Position numbers and translations under genes: made by a program
Part shown: piece after piece, positions 55,647-63,489 of the stretch
Layout: each line of letters opens with the position of its first letter
Position numbering within the stretch: the stretch's first letter is position 1
The notes under the pieces: generated by a model
Database searches by the model: none
Seen by the model: the letters and a program-made list of their open reading frames with translations, nothing else
What the model was told of the DNA's origin: nothing
Assembly: GCA_946405185.1 (NCBI GenBank)
Contig: CAMJGH010000001.1
Span: 1 to 64,000, forward strand
Source: an uncultured Lachnospiraceae bacterium
GTDB taxonomy: Bacteria > Bacillota > Clostridia > Lachnospirales > Lachnospiraceae
DNA length: 64,000 nucleotides
Reading direction: 5' to 3'

Positions 55647-57059
55647 ATGTATCAGCAGCGCAGCGGCGGATGGTTTAAACACGGAGATTTCATCCTGCTG
55701 GACCTCCTTATGGCGGAGGTCTCCTTTGTCATTGCGTATTTTCTGCGCCACCGGGACATGTTCTTTGAACAGAACTACTACGTGTCCGTGGCCCTCTATC
55801 TGGCCGTCATTGAACTGGTGGTCAGCGCCTTCTACAGCAACTACAACGGCATTTTGCGGCGGTCTCCCATGCGGGAACTGTGGGTCTCCATCAAACACGA
55901 TATGGCGGTATCCATGGTGCTGGTGGTGCTGCTGTACTTAATGCGGCGGGCGGAGCCTTTTTCGCGTCTCACGTTTGCGGGCTTTGCCGTGATCTACGCC
56001 GTCCTGTGCTTTGGTGCGCGCCAGCTGTTAAAGAGCATCATCCTGGGGCGGCTGTCGCAGAATCCCAACCGCAGCATCATCCTGCTTACCACCAGCACGC
56101 GCGCCCGGGACGCCGTGAAGCGCTTCCGGGACAACGCGCAGTTCGGCTTCCGCATTGCGGGTCTTATCCTGTATGACCGGGACGGCCGCGGCGAACAGTT
56201 TGACTACGTGCCGGTGGTCACGGACCTGGCCGGCGCGCCGGAGTACATCTGCCGCAACTGGGTGGATGAGCTGTTTGCGGACCTGCCGGAAGGCATTGTC
56301 ATTCCGGGACGGCTGTTTAAGGCCTGCATGGACATGGGCGTGACGGTGCACCAGCGCGTGGCGCATGAGACGTACGAAGGCGGCGAGCAGGCCATTGAGA
56401 AGCTGGCGGGCTGCACGGTCATAACCACGGCCCTGCGCATGATCAGCCCGCAGCAGGCACTGGTGAAGCGCCTTATGGACATCTGCGGCGGCCTGGTGGG
56501 CAGCTTCTTCACCCTGGTGCTGACGGTCTTCATCGGGCCGCTCATCTTCCTGCGCTCGCCGGGGCCCATCTTCTTCAAGCAGGAGCGCATCGGTCAGAAC
56601 GGCAAGAAATTCAAGATCTACAAGTTCCGCAGCATGTATCTGGACGCCGAAGAGCGCAAGAAAGAGCTGATGGAGCAGAACAAGATCAAGGACGGCATGA
56701 TGTTCAAGATGGATGACGACCCGCGCATCATCAAGGGTGTGGGGCACTTCATCCGCAACCACTCGCTGGACGAGTTCCCTCAGTTCTTCAACGTGGTGGC
56801 CGGCTCCATGAGTCTGGTGGGCACGCGCCCGCCCACGGTGGATGAGTGGGAGAAGTACGATGTGCACCACCGCGTACGCATGTCCGTGAAGCCCGGCATC
56901 ACCGGCATGTGGCAGGTGAGCGGCCGCAGCAAGATCACGGATTTTGAAGAAGTGGTGGCGCTGGACGAAGAGTACATCCGGAAGTGGAACGTCTGGCTGG
57001 ATGTGAAGATCCTGCTGAAGACGTTGAAGGTGATGGTGACAAAAGACGGGGCATCATAA
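55647..57059 (+). CDS. Undecaprenyl-phosphate sugar phosphotransferase (WbaP/bacterial sugar transferase)
   Basis: VKRLMDICGGLVGSFFTLVLTVFIGPLIFLRSPGPIFFKQERIGQNGKKFKIYKFRSMY; HFIRNHSLDEFPQFFNVVAGSMSLVGTRPPTVDEW. Confidence 0.93.
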   Translation: MYQQRSGGWFKHGDFILLDLLMAEVSFVIAYFLRHRDMFFEQNYYVSVALYLAVIELVVSAFYSNYNGILRRSPMRELWVSIKHDMAVSMVLVVLLYLMRRAEPFSRLTFAGFAVIYAVLCFGARQLLKSIILGRLSQNPNRSIILLTTSTRARDAVKRFRDNAQFGFRIAGLILYDRDGRGEQFDYVPVVTDLAGAPEYICRNWVDELFADLPEGIVIPGRLFKACMDMGVTVHQRVAHETYEGGEQAIEKLAGCTVITTALRMISPQQALVKRLMDICGGLVGSFFTLVLTVFIGPLIFLRSPGPIFFKQERIGQNGKKFKIYKFRSMYLDAEERKKELMEQNKIKDGMMFKMDDDPRIIKGVGHFIRNHSLDEFPQFFNVVAGSMSLVGTRPPTVDEWEKYDVHHRVRMSVKPGITGMWQVSGRSKITDFEEVVALDEEYIRKWNVWLDVKILLKTLKVMVTKDGAS

Positions 57060-57065
57060 AGGGTG

Positions 57066-57124
57066 GGGGATCCTTCGACTCGGCCTGCGGCCTCGCTCAG
57101 GATGACAGTACGCTCAGGATGACA
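57066..57124 (+). repeat. Dispersed repeat copy E plus a duplicated right end
   Basis: GGGGATCCTTCGACTCGGCCTGCGGCCTCGCTCAGGATGACA then GTA then CGCTCAGGATGACA. Confidence 0.92.
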
Positions 57125-57125
57125 T

Positions 57126-57662
57126 ATGGATAATTCGTGGTTACTAAATGCCGCCCGCGGCGCGTGGCACTTGTTCGCCCGCTTCCTGCGGGCGGTCATG
57201 TCTTTCCTTTTCCGGCTCATCGGGAAGGAGATATCCGAAGAGTTCTTCGGGCGGTTTCTACAGTTTGTGAAGTTCTGCTTCATCGGCCTGTCCAATACCC
57301 TGGTGAACTACGTGGTCTACGCCGTGGTGCTGTGGGTGTTCAAGCTGGCGGGGGCCAACTTCCGGTATGACTACATGGTGGGCAACCTGTTCGGGTTTCT
57401 GATCAGCGTCATCTGGAGCTGGTACTGGAACTCCCACCTGGTGTTCAAGGCGGGAGAGAAGCAGCGCCCGTGGTGGCAGGTACTCCTGAAAACGTACGCG
57501 GCGTACGCGTTTACGGGCATCTTCTTAAGCAACGTCATCTCGTGGGCGTGGGTGGAACTGCTGCACCTGCCGAAACTGCTGGCGCCGGTCATCTACACCG
57601 TTACCAACGTGCCGATCAATTTTCTGCTGAACAAATTCTGGGCCTATGGGGACAAGTCGTAA
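57126..57662 (+). CDS. GtrA family membrane protein
   Basis: FLQFVKFCFIGLSNTLVNYVVYAVVLWVFKL; GNLFGFLISVIWSWYWNSHLVF; NFLLNKFWAY. Confidence 0.9.
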   Translation: MDNSWLLNAARGAWHLFARFLRAVMSFLFRLIGKEISEEFFGRFLQFVKFCFIGLSNTLVNYVVYAVVLWVFKLAGANFRYDYMVGNLFGFLISVIWSWYWNSHLVFKAGEKQRPWWQVLLKTYAAYAFTGIFLSNVISWAWVELLHLPKLLAPVIYTVTNVPINFLLNKFWAYGDKS

Positions 57663-57682
57663 AAAGCGGCTTGTCCCTTTTT
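57647..57682 (+). terminator. Intrinsic terminator overlapping the gtrA-like stop codon
   Basis: GGGACAAG...CTTGTCCC followed by TTTTT. Confidence 0.8.
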
Positions 57683-57734
57683 AAGGCGCCGTTTCACAAA
57701 ATTTTAAGAATCGGTGGCGGTTTTTCATAAACCG

Positions 57735-57743
57735 TGTTACAAT
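57735..57743 (+). promoter_or_regulatory. Extended -10 promoter candidate for NCS2 permease
   Basis: TGTTACAAT. Confidence 0.4.
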
Positions 57744-57761
57744 CCACAGGTAACTGTTGTC

Positions 57762-57781
57762 GGGGAAAGCGCGCTTTCCCC
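57762..57781 (+). promoter_or_regulatory. Leader hairpin (20-bp perfect palindrome) upstream of NCS2 permease
   Basis: GGGGAAAGCGCGCTTTCCCC followed by TGTTTCATTT. Confidence 0.5.
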
Positions 57782-57811
57782 TGTTTCATTTCCTGAATCA
57801 ACGGAGGATTT

Positions 57812-59236
57812 ATGGAAAAGCTTTTCAAGCTCAAGGAAAACGGTACGACCGTCCGCACCGAACTGCTGGCCGGCCTTACCACGTTCATGACGATGGCCTA
57901 CATCATCGCCCTGAACCCCAACCTGCTGACCGGCTTCGGGGCCAACGGGCAGGATCTGTGGAACGGCGTGTTCATGGCCACCTGCCTGGCTTCCGCGCTT
58001 GGCACCATCTGCATGGCGTTCTTCGCCAACAAGCCGTTTGCCATGGCCCCCGGCATGGGCCTCAACAGCTTCTTTGCCGTCGTCGTGGGCAATATTGCCG
58101 CCATGACCGGCTTAAGCTATGTGGTCTCGTTCCAGGCCGCGCTGGTCATCATCTTCATCGAGGGTATCATCTTCATCATCCTCTCTGTGCTGAACGTGCG
58201 TGAGAAGATCGTGGAAGCCATCCCGGCAGGCGTCCGCATGGGCATTGCCCCGGCCATCGGCCTGATGCTCTTAAACATCGGCTTCGGCTCCAACGCGGGC
58301 ATCTATTCCGAGACCGGCGGCCCGTTCTTCATGATGCGTGACTTCTTCGGCGCCCTCACCCCGAAGGTGGCCACCACCGCCATGGGCAGCGGCTATGCCG
58401 CCATGGTGCTGACCGTGGTCACCACGCTGGTGGGTCTGATCGTCATCATCGTGCTGGCGCAGCGCGGCGTCAAGGCGGCGGTCCTGATCGGCATGCTGGT
58501 GGCTTCCGTGGTCTACTGGGCCGGCCAGGGCATCTTCCTGCACACCAACCCGTTTGAAGCCCTCAAGACGGCCTCCTTCATCCCGCCTTTCAAGGATATG
58601 GCCGCTACCACGCTGTTCAAGCTGAACTTCCAGACGTTCTTCAGCATTGGCATCTTCACCGGCATCACGCTGGTCATCACCTTCTGCATGATCGACATGT
58701 TCGATACCATCGGCACCCTGGTGGGTACCGCCTCCCGTGCCGGCATGCTTGACAAGAATGGCAAGATGCCGCAGATGAAGCAGGCCCTCCTGTCCGATGC
58801 CATCGGTACCGTGGCCGGCGCCGTTTCCGGCACCTCCACCGTTACCACGTTCATCGAGTCCGCCTCCGGTGTGGAAGCGGGCGGCCGCACGGGTCTGACC
58901 GCGCTGACCACCGGTGTGCTGTTCCTGCTCTGCATCTTCATCGCCCCCATCGCGGGCCTGATCCCGGCGGCGGCCACGTCTTCGGCGCTGATCTACGTCG
59001 GTATCCTCATGCTGTCGGGCCTGAAGAACATCCACTTCGACGACATGTATGAGACCGTTCCGGTGGCCATCATGCTGATCGCCATGCCCATCTCCGGTTC
59101 CATCGGCCATGCCATCGGTCTGGGCCTGATCTTCTACACCATCATGAAGGTGTTTGCGGGCAAGGCGAAAGAGGTTTCCGTCCTCACCTACGTCATTTCC
59201 TGCCTGTTCCTCATCAAATTCTTCCTGGTGGCCTGA
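57812..59236 (+). CDS. NCS2 family (AzgA-like) purine permease
   Basis: TELLAGLTTFMTMAYIIALNPNLL; MAPGMGLNSFFA; VDFxD-type IDMFDTIGTLVGTASRAG; SGTSTVTTFIESASGVEAGGRTGLTAL. Confidence 0.93.
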   Translation: MEKLFKLKENGTTVRTELLAGLTTFMTMAYIIALNPNLLTGFGANGQDLWNGVFMATCLASALGTICMAFFANKPFAMAPGMGLNSFFAVVVGNIAAMTGLSYVVSFQAALVIIFIEGIIFIILSVLNVREKIVEAIPAGVRMGIAPAIGLMLLNIGFGSNAGIYSETGGPFFMMRDFFGALTPKVATTAMGSGYAAMVLTVVTTLVGLIVIIVLAQRGVKAAVLIGMLVASVVYWAGQGIFLHTNPFEALKTASFIPPFKDMAATTLFKLNFQTFFSIGIFTGITLVITFCMIDMFDTIGTLVGTASRAGMLDKNGKMPQMKQALLSDAIGTVAGAVSGTSTVTTFIESASGVEAGGRTGLTALTTGVLFLLCIFIAPIAGLIPAAATSSALIYVGILMLSGLKNIHFDDMYETVPVAIMLIAMPISGSIGHAIGLGLIFYTIMKVFAGKAKEVSVLTYVISCLFLIKFFLVA

Positions 59237-59257
59237 TAACGTCTGATTCTTGTTGAA

Positions 59258-59302
59258 GGGGGATCCTTCGACTCCGGGCTTCGCCCTGCGCTCAGGATGA
59301 CA
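59258..59302 (+). repeat. Dispersed repeat copy F1
   Basis: GGGGGATCCTTCGACTCCGGGCTTCGCCCTGCGCTCAGGATGACA. Confidence 0.9.
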
Positions 59303-59310
59303 AACGCTTC

Positions 59311-59349
59311 CGTCATCCTGAGCGAGCGAAGCGAGTCGAAGGATCTCCC
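59311..59349 (-). repeat. Dispersed repeat copy F2
   Basis: CGTCATCCTGAGCGAGCGAAGCGAGTCGAAGGATCTCCC. Confidence 0.9.
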
Positions 59350-59380
59350 TTTCTGGTTCCTCTAAAAACTCTATAAAGTA

Positions 59381-59409
59381 TCCACAGGTGGGGGAGGGCA
59401 TGGTATAAT
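59381..59409 (+). promoter_or_regulatory. Promoter candidate for the RND transporter gene
   Basis: TCCACA (59381-59386), 17-bp spacer, TATAAT (59404-59409); lies between two inverted repeat pairs. Confidence 0.45.
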
Positions 59410-59425
59410 AAATCGGTTACTGTCT

Positions 59426-59469
59426 GGGGATCCTTCGACTCTGCCCTGCGGGCGTCGCTCAGGATGACA
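59426..59469 (+). repeat. Dispersed repeat copy G1
   Basis: TGGGGATCCTTCGACTCTGCCCTGCGGGCGTCGCTCAGGATGACA core. Confidence 0.9.
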
Positions 59470-59508
59470 TGTCATCCTGAGAGAGCGAAGCGAACCGAAG
59501 GATCCCCC
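59470..59508 (-). repeat. Dispersed repeat copy G2, abutting G1 tail to tail
   Basis: TGTCATCCTGAGAGAGCGAAGCGAACCGAAGGATCCCCC. Confidence 0.9.
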
Positions 59509-59529
59509 TCCCTCTGAGAGGATACCCGC

Positions 59530-62500
59530 ATGCTTTCAAGACTCAGCGTCCGCAAACCCTACACCGTGCTGGCCTGCGTGATCATCGTGATCGTGCTGGG
59601 CGTGGTGTGCCTGACCAATATGACGGCAGACCTGCTGCCCAACATGAGCTTTCCGTACGCCATCATCGTGACCACGGATCCCGGCGCGTCGCCGGAGGAG
59701 GTGGAGCGCAACGTGACGGCGCCCATTGAGAGCGCCATTGCCACTACCTCCAACGTGGAAAACGTGAGTTCCGTCTCGTACAACAGCTATTCCATGGTCA
59801 TGGCGGAATACGCGCAGGATGCCAACATGGACTCGGTGGTCATTGAGATCCAGCAGCAGCTGGACCAGGTAACGGCCGCGTTTGACGACCGCGTGGGCGC
59901 GCCCATCATCATGCGCATCGACCCGGACATGCTGCCCATCATGATCGCCGCGGTGGACTATGAGGGGTATGATTCTCTGGCGCTGTCGGACTACGTGGCG
60001 GACGATGTGATGCCCAACCTGGAGAGCATTGAAGGCGTGGCTTCCGCTACGGCCAACGGGCGCATCGAGGAGACCATCCGCATCACTCTGAACGAAGAGA
60101 AGATCAAGGCCTTAAACGACGCCATCCACGGTGATCTGGAAGCCCAGTTTGCCGAGGCACAGGCCGAGATCGACCAGGGCCGGCAGGAACTGGAGGACGG
60201 CAAAGCGGCAGCCGAGGAGGGGCAGAACGCCCTGGCGGACGGCATTGCCTCCGCGTCCACGGAGATTTCCAACCAGAAGATCACTCTCTACCAGACCGAG
60301 GCGGACCTGGCGCTGCAGAAAAGCCTGCTGACGCTGGCTGCGCAGGTGCTGCAGGCCGGCAGCGAGCGCATGAACGGCCTGTACCAGGAGGCCAGCGCCA
60401 TTGCTAGCAGCATGCAGACCATTCAGACGGCCCTGCAGGCGGCGGGCGAAACCCTGCCGGAAGAGGTGCTGGAAGCCCAGCTGGGCATGACCCGCGAGGA
60501 GGCCCTGGCCGCCCTGGCGGAGTATGAGACGCAGCTGTCCGCCCTGAACGAGGTGATCGGCACCGAGTGGCAGCAGCTGGCCGACCGAATCCTGAACGAA
60601 AATGGCGGCAGTGCTCTTTCCAACGGCCCGGCGGCGCAGAACCTGCAGCTGGCTTCGCAGGAGTTCCAGAACCTGATCACCCGCCTGCAGAACCTGGGCG
60701 GCGGGGATCCCGTCACTTATGAGGATCTGCCGGAGGCCATCTCCGGCCTGGCGGAGTACCTGACGCAAGTGAACATGGGCATCGCGGCCATCGACGCCGC
60801 CGGCGCGCAGATCGCGGCCGGCAAAACGGCGCTGGACGATGCCATGAGTGCGTTGAACCGCAACAGCATCCTCAGCTCCATCGAACTGTCCGGTGCACTG
60901 TCGGCCATCACCAGCGGCGAGGCCGCCCTGCAGCAGGCACAGGCCCAGCTGGACGCCGCCAAAACACAGGCCTTTGACCAGGCTGATCTGACCAGCATCC
61001 TCTCCGTGGAGACGGTGCAGGGGCTTTTAACGGCGCAGAACTTTGAGATGCCGGCCGGGTACATCACCGAGGAAGACGGGCAGTATCTGGTGCGCGTGGG
61101 CCTTTCCGTGAAGACGGAAGAGGACTTGAAAAACCTCCCACTCATCGACATGCACATGGATTCCGTGGGCCTGGTGACGCTGGCCGATGTGGCCGATGTG
61201 GTGCGCACCGACAACACGGCGGAAACCTACGCCCGCATCAACGGCCAGCCGGGCATCCTGCTGAGTTTTGAAAAGCAGACCGGGTATTCCACCGGCGATG
61301 TCACGGACGACCTGCTGGCGCGCTTTGAGCGCCTCTCCGAAGAGGTGCCGGGACTGCATTTCTCGGTGCTGATGGACCAGGGCGTGTACATCGATCTGAT
61401 CGTGCGCGAGGTGGTCAAGAACATGATCATGGGCGCACTGCTGGCCGTGCTGGTGCTGGTGGTGTTCCTCCGGGATTTCCGGCCCACGGTCATCATCGCC
61501 TGCGCCATTCCGCTGTCCGTGATCGGCGCCATCATCCTCATGTACTTCTCGGGGGTGACGCTGAACGTCATCTCCATGGGCGGCCTGGCGCTTGGCATCG
61601 GCATGCTGGTGGACAACGCCATCGTGGTCATTGAGAACATCTACCGCATGCGCGCGGAGGGCGTGCCGCTGAAAAAAGCCGCCGTGGAAGGCGCCCGCGA
61701 GGTGTCCGGGGCCATCATTTCCTCCACGCTGACCACCGTGTGCGTGTTCGCGCCCATCATCTTTGTGAAGGGCATTACCAAGCAGCTGTTTGTGGACATC
61801 GGCCTGACTGTGGCGTACACGCTGGCGGCCAGCCTGGTGGTGGCACTGACGCTGGTGCCGGCCATGGCCGGCGGCATGCTGCGCAAACAGAAGGAAGTGA
61901 AAGAGGGCGGGCTGTTCAACCGGCTCATGAACGGCTATCAGAAGTTCCTGCGCGGCGCCCTGAAGTGGCGCGTGCCGGTGCTGATCCTCACGCTGGTGCT
62001 GACGGTGCTGTCCGCCATGCTGGCCATGACGCGCGGCACGGCGTTCCTGCCGGAAATGAGCAGCACGCAGCTTTCCGTCAGCCTGAACGCTAAGGAAGAC
62101 GACCCGCTGGAATTTGAAGAACTGGCCGCCTGTGCGGACACCGCGTCCGAGCGCCTGCAGGCCATTCAGGATGTGCAGACCGTGGGCGCCATGATGGGCA
62201 GCGGCAGCTCCTTAAGCCTGCTGGGCGGGGGCGGCGGAGCCACCCTGTACGTGCTGCTGGATGAGAACACCAAACGCACCACGCGGGAGGTGTCGAAAGA
62301 GATCGAGACGGTGCTGGCGGACCTCCCGTGTGAGGTGAACGTGACCGGCGCCTCCATGGACATGACGGCGCTGACGGGCAGCGGCCTGTCGGTGCAGGTG
62401 CGCGGCCGTGACCTCAAGACCATGCAGCGCTGCGCGCAGGAAGTGGCGGCCATCCTGGAAAGCGTGGAAGGCACCGCCAAGGTGGACAACGGCATGGGCG

Positions 62501-63480
62501 ACGTGACCAACGAGTTCACCATCACCGTGGACAAAGAAAAGGCTGCCGGTTACGGCATGACCGTGGCGCAGATCTTCCAGCTGGTGGCCACCAAGATGAT
62601 GGATTCGCAGAAGACCACCACACTGGTCACGGATATCAAGGACTACCAGGTGTACGTGAACTCCGGTGAGCAGGTGACCGCCACGCGCGCCATGCTGGAA
62701 GGCATCACCTTCCCGTACACGGACCGCCTCAGCGGTGAGACGGAAGAGGTGAAGCTGACGCAGGTAGCGTCGTTTACCAACGAGGAGGGCTTGTCGGCCA
62801 TCCGCCGCGAGAGCCAGAACCGGTACCTCAACGTGTCCGCGCAGATCGCCGACGGGTACAACGTGGGCCTGGTGGGCGCGGAAGTGGAGCAGAAGCTGGC
62901 CGCGTACGAAGTACCCGCCGGCTGCGAAGTGAAGATGGAGGGTGAGAACACCGCCATCAACGACGCCATGCGCCAGGTGGTCTACATGATGCTGCTGGCC
63001 ATCGTGCTGATCTATCTCATCATGGTGGCACAGTTCCAGTCGCTGCTGCACCCGTTCATCATCATGTTCACCATCCCGCTGGCCTTCACGGGCGGCTTTC
63101 TGGCCCTGTGGATGTCCGGCAGCGAAGTGAGCGTGGTGGCACTGGTCGGCTTTGTCATGCTGGCCGGCATTATTGTCAACAACGGCATCGTTCTGGTAGA
63201 CTATATGAACCAGCTGCGCCGCGAAGGCATGGACAAGCGCGAGGCCATCGTGACCGCCGCCCGCACCCGTGTGCGCCCGGTGCTGATGACCGCCCTGACC
63301 ACCATCGTGTCCATGAGCGTCATGGCGCTCAGCCACCAGATGGGAAGCGAGATCATGCGGCCCATGGCCATCGTGGAGATGGGCGGACTGGTGTACGGAA
63401 CGCTGCTGACACTTGTGGTAGTGCCGTGTATATACGATTTATTCAGCACAAATAAGAGTATGTTGCAGGAAGAAGTATGA
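59530..63480 (+). CDS. RND-family efflux transporter (AcrB-like) with long coiled-coil insertion
   Basis: 1316 aa; LSVRKPYTVLACVIIVIVLGVVCL; GMLVDNAIVVIENIYRMRAEG; GIIVNNGIVLVDYMNQLRREG; helical region between about residues 200 and 470. Confidence 0.9.
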   Translation: MLSRLSVRKPYTVLACVIIVIVLGVVCLTNMTADLLPNMSFPYAIIVTTDPGASPEEVERNVTAPIESAIATTSNVENVSSVSYNSYSMVMAEYAQDANMDSVVIEIQQQLDQVTAAFDDRVGAPIIMRIDPDMLPIMIAAVDYEGYDSLALSDYVADDVMPNLESIEGVASATANGRIEETIRITLNEEKIKALNDAIHGDLEAQFAEAQAEIDQGRQELEDGKAAAEEGQNALADGIASASTEISNQKITLYQTEADLALQKSLLTLAAQVLQAGSERMNGLYQEASAIASSMQTIQTALQAAGETLPEEVLEAQLGMTREEALAALAEYETQLSALNEVIGTEWQQLADRILNENGGSALSNGPAAQNLQLASQEFQNLITRLQNLGGGDPVTYEDLPEAISGLAEYLTQVNMGIAAIDAAGAQIAAGKTALDDAMSALNRNSILSSIELSGALSAITSGEAALQQAQAQLDAAKTQAFDQADLTSILSVETVQGLLTAQNFEMPAGYITEEDGQYLVRVGLSVKTEEDLKNLPLIDMHMDSVGLVTLADVADVVRTDNTAETYARINGQPGILLSFEKQTGYSTGDVTDDLLARFERLSEEVPGLHFSVLMDQGVYIDLIVREVVKNMIMGALLAVLVLVVFLRDFRPTVIIACAIPLSVIGAIILMYFSGVTLNVISMGGLALGIGMLVDNAIVVIENIYRMRAEGVPLKKAAVEGAREVSGAIISSTLTTVCVFAPIIFVKGITKQLFVDIGLTVAYTLAASLVVALTLVPAMAGGMLRKQKEVKEGGLFNRLMNGYQKFLRGALKWRVPVLILTLVLTVLSAMLAMTRGTAFLPEMSSTQLSVSLNAKEDDPLEFEELAACADTASERLQAIQDVQTVGAMMGSGSSLSLLGGGGGATLYVLLDENTKRTTREVSKEIETVLADLPCEVNVTGASMDMTALTGSGLSVQVRGRDLKTMQRCAQEVAAILESVEGTAKVDNGMGDVTNEFTITVDKEKAAGYGMTVAQIFQLVATKMMDSQKTTTLVTDIKDYQVYVNSGEQVTATRAMLEGITFPYTDRLSGETEEVKLTQVASFTNEEGLSAIRRESQNRYLNVSAQIADGYNVGLVGAEVEQKLAAYEVPAGCEVKMEGENTAINDAMRQVVYMMLLAIVLIYLIMVAQFQSLLHPFIIMFTIPLAFTGGFLALWMSGSEVSVVALVGFVMLAGIIVNNGIVLVDYMNQLRREGMDKREAIVTAARTRVRPVLMTALTTIVSMSVMALSHQMGSEIMRPMAIVEMGGLVYGTLLTLVVVPCIYDLFSTNKSMLQEEV

Positions 63481-63489
63481 GGAGTCACT

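Noticed and set aside
57683-57811. Purine riboswitch upstream of the NCS2 permease
   Set aside because: No purine-riboswitch core recognised; the space between promoter candidate and ATG is too short.
58271-59401. 376-aa minus-strand ORF containing EREILRLASLAQDDG
   Set aside because: His/Asp/Gly-rich shadow of the NCS2 permease; the familiar peptide is only the dispersed repeat being translated.
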